Below, piece after piece: positions 43,927 to 52,556 of a stretch of 64,000 nt of DNA. A program made the position numbers and the translations under genes. Each line of letters opens with the position of its first letter. Position 1 is the first letter of the stretch. Origin of the DNA: an uncultured Acetatifactor sp. GTDB taxonomy: Bacteria > Bacillota > Clostridia > Lachnospirales > Lachnospiraceae. Under the pieces are notes generated by a model that did no database searches, was not told where the DNA came from, and worked only from the letters and a program-made list of their open reading frames with translations. The stretch spans positions 95,242-159,241 of the forward strand of contig CAJUQT010000001.1 of assembly GCA_910588225.1 (NCBI GenBank), read 5' to 3'.

Positions 43927-45714
43927 TTATACACCCAGCGTACTGAGAAGATGCTCCAGCATCTCGTCAATTACATTGATATAACGGCTGGACGCGTTGT
44001 ACGCATTCTGGAATTTAATCATATTGGATAATTCTTCGTCGGAAGAAACTCCCGACACCTGCTCCCTGGCGCTCTGGATGGACTCCATTGCATTTTCCTG
44101 ATTAAAGTAAATGCTTTCAAATGCATAACCGGAGTTGGCCACCTGAGACACCAGATCTTTATAATAATTCACAAAATTTGTAGGCGTGTTCACGTTGGGA
44201 TTCAGCGTATATTCTTCGGCCATAAACGCATCCTTCAAAGCATTCGCCGTCGCTTTATCCTCAGAGCCGTCCGGCAGCCGGAAACCCAGCATGGAAGGCT
44301 TCTGCTTCAATTCCGGATCCACCTGAAGATTCTCTATGCTGTAGAGAGAGCTGGGATCCCCGGCGTCCTCCTCATTGTAAATCCAGTACTCTATCTCCTC
44401 TGTCTGGCCCGTGGGATTCCCCTGATCATCCAATACATTCACGGTTCCCGTCACCTTGCGGTATCCCTCGGTGGAGACTTTGGCAAACATCTGAAGGGGG
44501 CTGCCGTCATCCTTGCGCATATACCCACCCACATTGCTCTCGCAGTATTTATCTCCCGCCTTTACCAGAATACTGCCGTCCGCAGCCAGAATATCATTCT
44601 CTGCTGTCTTCACTCCCGCCGCCCCGGCCAGGATCTCATTTACCTTCGAGGCCACATTGTGAATCAGCTGGTCAAATTCGGCCTGTATGTTCATCATAAT
44701 GGACTGTGACACATCATCATATTTGCCTTCTGCAAGATCCGTATAATTGGCTCTGTGGTCTCCTCTGGCATGGAGTATAGCCTTCAATCCGCCTATATCC
44801 GTATTCAAGTCCGTGGAAATCATGAGGCTCAGGTCAAACACATCGTCCCTGAGCGGATTCCCCTTGGAGTCAAGTTTAAAATTACCGTTCTCATCAAAAG
44901 AAGAATTCTGCGGCCAGTACGGTGTATAGAATCCGGTCCGTTCATCCACATCCAGACCCATTTCATAGCACATGGGCCCCTTCACGAAATCCATTCCCTC
45001 AATCTGCACCCACACATTGCCCTGGGGATCTTCGTCATAATTGATATTCGCCATCTGAGCCAGTTCATCCAGAATATTATCCCGGGCGTCCCTCAGGTCG
45101 TTGGCGCTTTCAATTCCGCCTGCCTCAATGGAACGAATAGACTCATTCAATGCGAGTATCTGCTTTCCGTATTCATTGATTTTATCTACCTGCTTCTTAA
45201 CCTGCAGATTCAGATTATCCTGATAGGCACAGAAGCCTTCATACACAGCGCCCGCTCTCTGCACAAATTCCGCGGCTCTCTGTACCAGCAGCCCCTGTGT
45301 GACAGAACTGGCCGGGTCTTTCGCCACTTCCTGAACAGCTGTCCACAAGTCCTCCAGCGTATTCTGGAATGCCTCGCCGTTCAGCTCGCCCAGCTGACTT
45401 TCCACCTCGTCCGTCACCTGCATGGACACCTGATAAAACATACTTCGCCCGGATTCCCGGCGGTATGTCTTATCAAGGAAATAATCCCTTATATGTTTTA
45501 CTCTGGAATAGTTGACGCCCAATCCCGTCTGCTTGTTGTTGACGGATTTCACGTCTACGGAAAGTTTCAGATAACTTCTGGAGGACTGCTGTACCTGCTG
45601 TCTGACATAGCCGACATTGTCCATATTAGAAAGATTATGCGCTGTGGTATTCAGCGCATTCTGACCGGTCTGTAATCCTGAAGATCCAATATATAAGCCA
45701 CCCATTAATGCCAT
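43927..45714 (-). CDS. flgK: Second FlgK-like hook-associated protein
   Basis: 595-residue FlgK paralogue: GGLYIGSSGLQTGQNALNTT, NLSNMDNVGYVRQQV, ending MIKFQNAYNASSRYINVIDE and LLSTLGV. Both termini are intact and it differs from the downstream copy through most of its length, so this is an old paralogue pair. The N-terminal signature resembles FlgK more than FlgE or FlgF. The start at 45714 has GAGGTG seven bases upstream. How the two share the junction is unknown. Confidence 0.88.
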   Translation of the reverse strand: MALMGGLYIGSSGLQTGQNALNTTAHNLSNMDNVGYVRQQVQQSSRSYLKLSVDVKSVNNKQTGLGVNYSRVKHIRDYFLDKTYRRESGRSMFYQVSMQVTDEVESQLGELNGEAFQNTLEDLWTAVQEVAKDPASSVTQGLLVQRAAEFVQRAGAVYEGFCAYQDNLNLQVKKQVDKINEYGKQILALNESIRSIEAGGIESANDLRDARDNILDELAQMANINYDEDPQGNVWVQIEGMDFVKGPMCYEMGLDVDERTGFYTPYWPQNSSFDENGNFKLDSKGNPLRDDVFDLSLMISTDLNTDIGGLKAILHARGDHRANYTDLAEGKYDDVSQSIMMNIQAEFDQLIHNVASKVNEILAGAAGVKTAENDILAADGSILVKAGDKYCESNVGGYMRKDDGSPLQMFAKVSTEGYRKVTGTVNVLDDQGNPTGQTEEIEYWIYNEEDAGDPSSLYSIENLQVDPELKQKPSMLGFRLPDGSEDKATANALKDAFMAEEYTLNPNVNTPTNFVNYYKDLVSQVANSGYAFESIYFNQENAMESIQSAREQVSGVSSDEELSNMIKFQNAYNASSRYINVIDEMLEHLLSTLGV

Positions 45715-45756
45715 AACAATCACCTCAATATTCTGCAAGGATACAGTGCCTTCCGG

Positions 45757-46275
45757 CTACTGCTTCGCATCAAAACTCCCGTTGGTCACGCCCATCTGTG
45801 TGCCGGAATTGTAAGCATTCCTGGTGTAATTGGCTGTCTCCGGCGCCGCTTTGGCCGCCTGCAGGAGATTCATCTCAAATTCCACCATTTCCACTGCACT
45901 TTCCAGCAGTTCCTTGTTCTGTTCGTTAATCCGGCGTAATTCTCCAACCGCAGTCTTAAGCTTCTGATGTGCTTCCGCCAGCTTCGCCTGTTCTTCCGGT
46001 CTCGCTGACATCATTTCCACCAAATTGGAGAGTTTCAGACTTTCAACATCCCTGTTTAATACATTGGCGATATCCACAGTCACTTCAACCCGCTTTTTCT
46101 CCAGCCGGTTAAGCCTGTCAACCACTTCCTGTTCATCATCCGTGATTTTCTGTAATTCTTCCAGATTCGCACTGGCGATAATCTGTGTCTTCTGCCTGGA
46201 CAAGGTCAAAAGTCCCTCGTATTCCATGCATTCCTGACCAAGTACCTGAATCAGGTTCTCCATTAAACTAGCCAC
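45757..46275 (-). CDS. flgN: Flagellar chaperone FlgN
   Basis: 172 residues, helical: LMENLIQVLGQECMEYEGLL, IIASANLEELQKITDDEQEV, and C-terminal LRRINEQNKELLESAVEMVE, the FlgN pattern. It binds FlgK and FlgL for export. The first codon is GTG with GAGGT about 11 bases upstream; an ATG four codons later is the alternative. It follows flgM by 8 bases. Confidence 0.85.
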   Translation of the reverse strand: MASLMENLIQVLGQECMEYEGLLTLSRQKTQIIASANLEELQKITDDEQEVVDRLNRLEKKRVEVTVDIANVLNRDVESLKLSNLVEMMSARPEEQAKLAEAHQKLKTAVGELRRINEQNKELLESAVEMVEFEMNLLQAAKAAPETANYTRNAYNSGTQMGVTNGSFDAKQ

Positions 46276-46283
46276 AGGACTTC

Positions 46284-46559
46284 TTACCTCATTTCCTCAT
46301 ACTTCTGCAGAAGCTTCGCCGCAAAGGAAGCGTTGTCCACATTGTATGTGCCGTTCTGAATCTGTGCCTTGATAGGCGCCGTCAGTTCTTCTCTGATATC
46401 AGGAGCGGCGGCAAGCGCTGCCTGCGCTGTCCCGATTTCCTTCCCCAGACTGCTGAACTGCAGCTGGTCCGTATGTGATACACTGCCGGTCTGTCTGGCC
46501 TTATTCACCTTACCGGTCTGATATATCTGATGAACCTGATTATATGCCTCAATACGCAT
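46284..46559 (-). CDS. flgM: Anti-sigma-28 factor FlgM
   Basis: 91 residues: MRIEAYNQVHQIYQTGKV at the N-terminus and the conserved C-terminal sigma-binding helices (REELTAPIKAQIQNGTYNVD, then FAAKLLQKYEEMR). It holds sigma-D inactive until exported through the finished hook. First gene of the late operon. The ATG at 46559 has GGGAGGAA upstream. Confidence 0.9.
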   Translation of the reverse strand: MRIEAYNQVHQIYQTGKVNKARQTGSVSHTDQLQFSSLGKEIGTAQAALAAAPDIREELTAPIKAQIQNGTYNVDNASFAAKLLQKYEEMR

Positions 46560-46621
46560 ATAGGATTCCTCCCTTCCCATATTCTCATAAATTCACGCCG
46601 AACCGCATTTTCTCATTCACG

Positions 46622-46649
46622 ATACCGGCCTGCGAATAATACGCATTTA
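46622..46649 (-). promoter_or_regulatory. Possible sigma-D promoter of flgM operon
   Basis: TAAA, 17-base spacer, CCGGTAT on the minus strand, 62 bases before flgM. The -10 differs from CCGATAT by one base. It overlaps the thyX end. Confidence 0.45.
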
Positions 46650-46654
46650 TTTCA

Positions 46655-47356
46655 TCATTCTTTCAATCTATTAATGTTATCGGCACCGGGTTCAAATACT
46701 TTAGTCCTTCCGCAACTCTTTTTTTCCGTGCAGTATCCGGCAACATCACATTTCGGCACAAAATAATGATCTGTCAAAAATTTCCATTCTTCCGAATATT
46801 CGCGAAGCGCACGGCAAATGTCCTGCATCAGAGCCCGGTATTCCCAGTATGCCCTGGTGCACAGTCTCTGATGAGACATTTCGATTAAATTCCGCACATT
46901 CCTTTTGTCCACAATTTTAGTGGACATGCCCAGGGGCAGAAGCATGGCGGCGTCCTCTCTGGGAATTCCGCAGCTGCTCTCCAGTCTCTCACAGGCTGCG
47001 GCAATCGTCTCCATAGTCTCTCTGTAAATCCGCTCTGCCTCCGGGTTCCCTGCCACGGAAGGCGGTGTGATATACGAAAAGTCTTTGTAATTGATATAAC
47101 GGGTGCTGGCCTGCAGTCTCGTGGGCGCGCCTCCGATATGGGTATACCACTCCCGAATGACCCGGGCTGAATAACCCTCCAGAATCATTTCCACATTGAC
47201 ATACTCCATGACCCGATGATGGCCGGATTTGATGCAGTCAAGTCCTCTCTTATAATTCCTCTCCGCGTTCCGGATGTCGGCCCCCCAGCATACACCGGCA
47301 CGCTCGCCCATCAGGGTGATGGGATTTTTTGTAGTTTCACTTAAAATTGTAATCAT
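46655..47356 (-). CDS. thyX: Flavin-dependent thymidylate synthase ThyX, variant motif
   Basis: 233 residues. HHRVMEYVNVEMILEGYSAR and MSHQRLCTRAYWEYRALMQD fit the ThyX fold (RNLIEMSHQRL near the folate site). The usual RHRxxSxNExSxRY signature is replaced by REWYTHIGGAPTRLQASTRY (68-87): the S-x-R-Y end is kept, the RHR part is not. The C-terminus is Cys-rich (PKCDVAGYCTEKKSC). Makes dTMP from dUMP with methylenetetrahydrofolate and NAD(P)H. AAGGAGA precedes the ATG at 47356. It lies downstream of the PD-(D/E)XK/zinc-ribbon gene. Confidence 0.88.
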   Translation of the reverse strand: MITILSETTKNPITLMGERAGVCWGADIRNAERNYKRGLDCIKSGHHRVMEYVNVEMILEGYSARVIREWYTHIGGAPTRLQASTRYINYKDFSYITPPSVAGNPEAERIYRETMETIAAACERLESSCGIPREDAAMLLPLGMSTKIVDKRNVRNLIEMSHQRLCTRAYWEYRALMQDICRALREYSEEWKFLTDHYFVPKCDVAGYCTEKKSCGRTKVFEPGADNINRLKE

Positions 47357-47411
47357 AGGTTTCTCCTTATTATAGTTCCGCAGCCATGTGCTCAGACACA
47401 CTCTCGCCTCA

Positions 47412-48458
47412 CTATTCTTCCATCACGCTTTCCAGCGAGAAATTTCGTTCACAGGTATAGCATCTGTAAAAAAAGCCTCTGCTTCTCGTACTTTTGCAGA
47501 TTCTCAGCCTGTCTCCGCAAATTCCGCATCTCTGTTCCCTGCCTGCAAGGAGTCTCCCATATGCTGCTTCGCGGTCGTATGCCCAGATTCGTTCGTCCCT
47601 GTCTATCCTGGAAAAAGGTGTCCGATTTCGCAGTCCATACATATAATACAGAGCCATGCCGGACTTTATCCCGGGCATATGCATAATTCTGGGACTTCGG
47701 AAGAAGTCTTCCTTTAGAATATATCCGGGCAGATAGATATGCTCTTTGGCGTAATCAAAATAAAATCTGGTATAAAGATTGCTGGCATGTTCATATTCGG
47801 CAATCATCAGCTGCCTTAAAAATCTCTCATTTCCCTGGGGGAAGCCCTCTCCATAGCTTCTGACATATTCCGTATAATCATAGAAATCCGCCACTGTCCC
47901 ACTGGTGCGCAGATAATGCGGATATACGAAAAAATCCCATCTCTCCAGATTATGTACAATCTGCCCGCAGGCCTCCCTGGTTCTGTGGACAGTATTATCC
48001 ACCCCCTCATAGTCCCGATTTTTCAGAGAAGAAGATTTAATCTCCAGTGTAAAAATTCCTCTGTCCTCCAACGCCTTACGCAATTTGGGCGATATGCTCC
48101 CCGCCTTGCCGCCTTCGGAGATTTCCCTGTTGATCGCCTTCGTGCACTCCTGCTGTGCCGCCATATCCGTATCTCTTCCAATCAGCAGTCCGTCAAAAGG
48201 TGCGTGCTTCCGAAATCCATCCTTTCGGAAATCGTCATAGGACAGATATCTGTGTCCCGTATGTTCCGCAATATACCGCTCAAAGACCAGCTCGGCTTTC
48301 TTCCCCTGAATGGTGTCCCGCCTTTTTTCTTCCTTCCGGCGCCCTGCCTGCCAGGTATTCCTGGTATTATGCACGATCAGGTCGATCAGGTCCATATCTA
48401 TTTCTTCGTCCCCGGGAATCTTGCTTATGATTGCTCCGTCTATCTCCAAAAATTTCAT
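47412..48458 (-). CDS. PD-(D/E)XK nuclease-like protein with C-terminal zinc ribbon
   Basis: 348 residues, unrecognised family. GKKAELVFERYI (52-63), APFDGLLIG (86-94, Asp89) and FTLEIKSSS (136-144, Glu139-x-Lys141) give a plausible restriction-endonuclease-fold active site. The C-terminus carries C311-x2-C314 and C333-x2-C336, a zinc ribbon. No methyltransferase partner is adjacent, so it is not an ordinary type II restriction system. A role in DNA repair or processing, or a methyl-dependent nuclease, is possible. TAGGAG lies upstream of the ATG. Confidence 0.6.
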   Translation of the reverse strand: MKFLEIDGAIISKIPGDEEIDMDLIDLIVHNTRNTWQAGRRKEEKRRDTIQGKKAELVFERYIAEHTGHRYLSYDDFRKDGFRKHAPFDGLLIGRDTDMAAQQECTKAINREISEGGKAGSISPKLRKALEDRGIFTLEIKSSSLKNRDYEGVDNTVHRTREACGQIVHNLERWDFFVYPHYLRTSGTVADFYDYTEYVRSYGEGFPQGNERFLRQLMIAEYEHASNLYTRFYFDYAKEHIYLPGYILKEDFFRSPRIMHMPGIKSGMALYYMYGLRNRTPFSRIDRDERIWAYDREAAYGRLLAGREQRCGICGDRLRICKSTRSRGFFYRCYTCERNFSLESVMEE

Positions 48459-48575
48459 CTTAATCTCCTATCCTGATTCCGCAGCAGGCCCTCCGGCACA
48501 CCTGCATGACAGAAAACCTTCATCCACAGAGGTGATATCTCCGAAAATTCTTCCAAACGTTTTTCCTCATTCTAC

Positions 48576-49235
48576 TCAGCTGAATCCACAGACAGAGATT
48601 CCGTCCAGCGCCGCCCTGGGGAAGACCACCAGCAAAGTTCCCTTTCTCACAGATACAGAAGCTTCCTCCCCGATAAATTCATTGCTGACACCCAGGGCCC
48701 AGGTATCGGTCAGAACCGCATCCGTGAGCTTATATTTCACCCCTCTCAGAAACACGCCCTCTGCTTTCCCGGAATAGGCAAATACGGACAGATAGCCTGC
48801 CGCGCTTTTGGGGAACCGCATTTCCGCGTTTTTGATGACCGTAATCACACATTCCCTGTCAAACAGGAACCCCTGTCTGCCGCTTTCGGCCAGTTCCGCA
48901 AGAAGCTGCAGATTGGCAATGGTATGGTCTATCCGACCGCCGGTTCCGCAGCAGATTCGAAAAATTTCATATCCTTTTCCAATGCCCTCCTGTACCGCCG
49001 CTCTCATATCTGTATCATCTTTTTCCGGCGGCAGCTTAATCACATTCGGGTGTTCCGGCACATATCGCAGGGTGTCAAAATCACCGATGACCAGATCTGC
49101 AGGAATGTTCTCCTGCGTCAGATATTGATATCCACCATCTACCGCAATGATATAGTCCCCCTCATCCGGTATGAAATCCAGGCCGTAATTCTCTCCGGCC
49201 CCAACTATATAGCAAACTGCTGACTTTCTGTTCAT
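48576..49235 (-). CDS. thiN: Thiamine pyrophosphokinase
   Basis: 219 residues with the TPK domains: YIIAVDGGYQYL, DLVIGDFDTLRYVP, LPPEKDDTDMRAAV, and GTGGRIDHTIANLQLL with the catalytic region. The C-terminal thiamine-binding beta domain includes LTDAVLTDTWALGVSNEFIG. Converts thiamine to thiamine diphosphate with ATP. GAGAGGGAG lies directly upstream of the ATG. Probably co-transcribed with the GNAT gene 20 bases upstream. Confidence 0.95.
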   Translation of the reverse strand: MNRKSAVCYIVGAGENYGLDFIPDEGDYIIAVDGGYQYLTQENIPADLVIGDFDTLRYVPEHPNVIKLPPEKDDTDMRAAVQEGIGKGYEIFRICCGTGGRIDHTIANLQLLAELAESGRQGFLFDRECVITVIKNAEMRFPKSAAGYLSVFAYSGKAEGVFLRGVKYKLTDAVLTDTWALGVSNEFIGEEASVSVRKGTLLVVFPRAALDGISVCGFS

Positions 49236-49254
49236 ACTCCCTCTCCATCAAAAA

Positions 49255-49725
49255 TCACACCCTGTCAAACCGTCTGACAAACACCTCGCATCCATCCGCC
49301 ATTCCCGAATAAACAAACCCACTCTTCAACGCGATTCTCTTTGTGATCTCCTGCTGTGGAAAGCATTCGATTACGGCATATGCGGCGCTGCCGGCCGCCA
49401 TGTCCAGAAGCATCCCCGTCAATTCTCCGGCATAACCCTTGTGCCATTCCTCCGGCTTCAGCAGCCATCCAATCTCAACGCCATCCTGATTGTAGGAATG
49501 ATAAATCACATAACCTATGAAACGGGACTCCTTATCATCGACAGCATAAATAAGGGGTGGTTCCAACAGTCCGGCCTCCCGCAGAAATTTCTCCGTATCG
49601 GCATGGGAATACGGCGGTTCAATATACCGCATAACCTCCGGGTTCGAAATCAGGCTGTACAGTTCATCAAGATCAGACAGTTTCATACGACGCACCGTCA
49701 GCCTGTCAGAAGAACATAATGTCAT
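49255..49725 (-). CDS. GNAT family N-acetyltransferase
   Basis: About 156 residues, RimJ/RimL-like: SDRLTVRRMKLSDLDELYSL, FIGYVIYHSYNQDGVEIGWL, and EEWHKGYAGELTGML, the acetyl-CoA pyrophosphate loop in variant form. AYAVIECFPQQEITKRIALK and SGFVYSG complete the fold. Substrate unknown. I chose the ATG at 49725, with GGGAGA five bases upstream. Confidence 0.85.
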   Translation of the reverse strand: MTLCSSDRLTVRRMKLSDLDELYSLISNPEVMRYIEPPYSHADTEKFLREAGLLEPPLIYAVDDKESRFIGYVIYHSYNQDGVEIGWLLKPEEWHKGYAGELTGMLLDMAAGSAAYAVIECFPQQEITKRIALKSGFVYSGMADGCEVFVRRFDRV

Positions 49726-49741
49726 ATTTTCTCCCATCACA

Positions 49742-49805
49742 AAATCACTCTCTGCTTTCCCGCCTAAATTATATGTTTTTCAGGGAGGAAAGTAAAGAGT
49801 GATTT
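49742..49805. repeat. Inverted repeat enclosing the GNAT promoter
   Basis: AAATCACTCT (49742-49751) pairs with AGAGTGATTT (49796-49805), with a second inner pair CTTTCC/GGAAAG (49755-49760, 49787-49792). The repeat arms abut the -35 and the start of the transcript, so it could be an operator. Confidence 0.6.
49768..49796 (-). promoter_or_regulatory. Sigma-A promoter of the GNAT-thiN operon
   Basis: TTTACT, a 17-base spacer and a perfect TATAAT on the minus strand, 43 bases before the GNAT start. It probably drives GNAT, thiN and possibly the genes down to thyX. Confidence 0.65.
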
Positions 49806-49893
49806 CGAATATCTGTCAGCTTGTTCATTGACCTGTAATCAAATGGGCAGTTCTCGATGATCTTGATCTGCACAGATTTGAGATTGCGGAACA

Positions 49894-51084
49894 TCAGGTG
49901 AAGTCGGACTTCACCTCCACGCCGTCCCGATATACCCGTTCCACATGAATCTGCTCGTCAAAGCACACCAGATCCGCTTTCTTCCCGGGTTCCAGTACGC
50001 CGATTTCCGTCTCTCCCAGGGCTCTGGCCGGATTGCGGGTCATCATATTCACGGCCTGCCACAGGGGAACGCCCGCTTCGTCGCGCATCACGCGAATCAG
50101 ACGGTCTGTGGTGGCCACGCTTCCCGCAAAGGAAATACCGTCCGGCATCCTGGCAATCTGACCGTCGGACCAGACGGTCTGCCCTTCCTTCAGGCTTCCC
50201 AGCTTATAGTGTCCCGCCGGAAGTCCTGCCGCCCGCATAGCGTCCGTCACAAGGATGATGCGGTCCATCCCCTTCGTCTTCACAATCAGCTTCAACAGGG
50301 AAGCCGGCAGGTGCATCCCGTCCCCTATGACCTCCACGTCCAGCTCGTCCATCAGCATTGCGGCCTCCAGAACGCCGGGTCTGCGCATTCCGTTTTCCCG
50401 TATGATGGTAGACATGCCGGAGTACAGATGGGTAGCCATAGTATAGCCGTCCCGCACCGCCTGCTCCACATCCTCCAGCCGTGCGTCGCTGTGTCCCACG
50501 GACAGCAGTATGCCTGCCTCCCTGGCTGCCCGGGCCACATCTCCCGCACCCTCCAGCTCAGGGGCCATGGTCAGAATCCGAAGAGCTCCCGCCCCCTTTT
50601 CCAGCAGCCAGTCCGTCAGCCCTTTCTCCGGCAATTTAATATAATCCGCATTCTGAGCGCCTTTCATGCTCTCCGCAATATAAGGTCCCTCCATATGCAG
50701 TCCCAGAAGCCGGGGCCGGGAAGGCATCTGCTCACTTTCCATCTCCCGGTAAAGAGAAAATACGCTTTCCATCTCTTCCACGGAAGCCGTCAGTGTCGTG
50801 GGACACAGAGAAGTCGTGCCATGCTGCAGATGAGTGGAGAGAGCCAGCTGCCAGCTGCCTCTCTCCGCGTCCATGAAGTCACCGCCTCCGCCTCCGTGCA
50901 CATGGATATCAATAAAACCGGGAGCCAGATACCTTCCCTGCAGATCCACGATTTCATCCGGCGCTTCCCAGGCAGCTTCCGGCCCTATCCCGCAGATTCT
51001 GTCCCCGGCCACCAACAGGGTTCCCCCTTCCAGGATTCTGTCCTGCAGGATTATATTTCCGTTTACAAATAAGGTTTGTTTCAT
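49894..51084 (-). CDS. nagA: N-acetylglucosamine-6-phosphate deacetylase
   Basis: 396 residues of the amidohydrolase fold: PGFIDIHVHGGGGGDFMDA (metal His pair), LGLHMEGPYI (metal Glu), VGHSDA and ATHLYSGM (His ligands), and LVTDAMRAAGLP (catalytic Asp). Converts GlcNAc-6-P to GlcN-6-P plus acetate, the step before NagB (encoded at 60682-61404). The start at 51084 has GGAGACAGG upstream; the ORF to 51126 lacks family sequence. It is the last gene of the minus-strand amino-sugar run. Confidence 0.96.
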   Translation of the reverse strand: MKQTLFVNGNIILQDRILEGGTLLVAGDRICGIGPEAAWEAPDEIVDLQGRYLAPGFIDIHVHGGGGGDFMDAERGSWQLALSTHLQHGTTSLCPTTLTASVEEMESVFSLYREMESEQMPSRPRLLGLHMEGPYIAESMKGAQNADYIKLPEKGLTDWLLEKGAGALRILTMAPELEGAGDVARAAREAGILLSVGHSDARLEDVEQAVRDGYTMATHLYSGMSTIIRENGMRRPGVLEAAMLMDELDVEVIGDGMHLPASLLKLIVKTKGMDRIILVTDAMRAAGLPAGHYKLGSLKEGQTVWSDGQIARMPDGISFAGSVATTDRLIRVMRDEAGVPLWQAVNMMTRNPARALGETEIGVLEPGKKADLVCFDEQIHVERVYRDGVEVKSDFT

Positions 51085-51190
51085 TTTCCTGTCTCCTGTC
51101 TTTTCTGTACTGTCACTGTTCAACACACTTCCTCTGTCATATTATTATCGGCGCTTTGCCTCATTCTGTCCACTGTTTTCTCTCACACTT

Positions 51191-52474
51191 CTATGCTTTT
51201 TCAAGCTTCCCCAGAAGCACCCTGCCGAACCAGATTCCGAAGCCCAGAGACAGAACGCACTGCACCAGCAGAATACGCTGGGCAGGTGCAATGTGTATAT
51301 TGCGGAAAGCCCAGTTCTCCGGCCACAGCTTCAGCAGAAGCGTGCTCAGCCCCTGACCGCACAGGGAGCCTGCGCTGACCAGCATCAGATACCAGGACAG
51401 ATAAGCGGTTCTGTCCTCCTTCGGTGTGAACAAATAGGCCATATTATTGAAATACAGAGTTCCCCCTGCCAAAATTGCCTGATATACCAGCATAGTCACC
51501 GGAAGCAGCCACAGATACGTATTTTTTGTAATCAGCATATGTAAAAAAGGATACAGCGCAAACATCAGAAAAACCTTTTGAAAAGCCTGAAGCCAGGAAG
51601 TCCGAAGAAGCAGACGGTGCCAGAAAGGCATGACAATCGCCGTAGTCACAATGTTCATGGCCTGTAGAATACTGATAAACACATAGCTGGCCTCCACTTC
51701 TTTCAGCAGATAGGTATTGGCGGAATACAGGGTCATGGTGGAAACCATCATCCAGGCAAAGACGGGAATCATGGTGAGACAGAATTTCCGGTTGCCGAAA
51801 GGCAGGGTCAGAAGCCTGATTCCTTTCACGCTGCTCTTCGGGTACTCCGGTTCTTTTGGCAAAAGCAGCAGTACCAGCTCTGCCAATGCCATCCCGAAAG
51901 CCGCCAGCCGGATAACCCCCATCCAGTACAGCTGTCTGCCGGAAGCTTTGGCCGCGTCGGCCAGCATACTGGCACCGAAAGCAGCCGCCGCCGTAAAGAC
52001 ACTGTTCACAATCCCGGATATGGCAAAAAATCTCCCCCGGATCTCCTCCGGCAGAAATCCAATATGCCATGCGGGAAAGCCGCTTGCCACCAGAATGTTG
52101 CAGCCGTTTCCCAGAAGAAGCGCCGCAGCCATCCACCACAGAAGACTGCTTTGCGGCACCCGCCCCGGCAGCAGCGTCACACACAGGATCACCAGTCCAT
52201 GATAAAGCAGCCTGGCCGTCCCCAACACAGCCTTCCGCCTCCGGAATTTTTCCAGCAAAAGGGGAGAAAGCGGGTACAGAATACCTGCCGCAAGAGGCAG
52301 ACTGGTCACCAGACCGATCTGCACCTGATCCATTCCCGCGTTCAGCAGAAAGCCTGTGAGAAATACCCCTGTGGTAAAAGCCGTATAAATCGCCTTCAGG
52401 CACTCGGAACCCAATATGTACAGTCTGGCTCTTCCGTCCGTCCTGCCAAGGGCAAACAAACCGTCATTTCTCAT
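51191..52474 (-). CDS. Major facilitator superfamily transporter
   Basis: 427 residues with about 11-12 hydrophobic helices (for example AFTTGVFLTGFLLNAGM, LVTSLPLAAGILYPLSPLLL, LVSAGSLCGQGLSTLLLKLW). The loop after helix 2 has EKFRRRKAVLG, the MFS loop 2-3 region, and FLPEEIRGRFFAISGI follows helix 4. Substrate unknown; position between nagA and two oxidoreductases suggests a sugar or sugar derivative. It could import a monosaccharide or export an inhibitory product. Confidence 0.85.
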   Translation of the reverse strand: MRNDGLFALGRTDGRARLYILGSECLKAIYTAFTTGVFLTGFLLNAGMDQVQIGLVTSLPLAAGILYPLSPLLLEKFRRRKAVLGTARLLYHGLVILCVTLLPGRVPQSSLLWWMAAALLLGNGCNILVASGFPAWHIGFLPEEIRGRFFAISGIVNSVFTAAAAFGASMLADAAKASGRQLYWMGVIRLAAFGMALAELVLLLLPKEPEYPKSSVKGIRLLTLPFGNRKFCLTMIPVFAWMMVSTMTLYSANTYLLKEVEASYVFISILQAMNIVTTAIVMPFWHRLLLRTSWLQAFQKVFLMFALYPFLHMLITKNTYLWLLPVTMLVYQAILAGGTLYFNNMAYLFTPKEDRTAYLSWYLMLVSAGSLCGQGLSTLLLKLWPENWAFRNIHIAPAQRILLVQCVLSLGFGIWFGRVLLGKLEKA

Positions 52475-52556
52475 ATATGTTCTCTATCCGCATTCCGCGA
52501 ACCCTTCCTCCCTTTTATTCCTTCGCTGATGACTTCTGCATTCCTGCAATCCGGTT

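Noticed and set aside
51143..51152. GCCGATAA-like word upstream of nagA
   Set aside because: No -35 at correct spacing; chance match.
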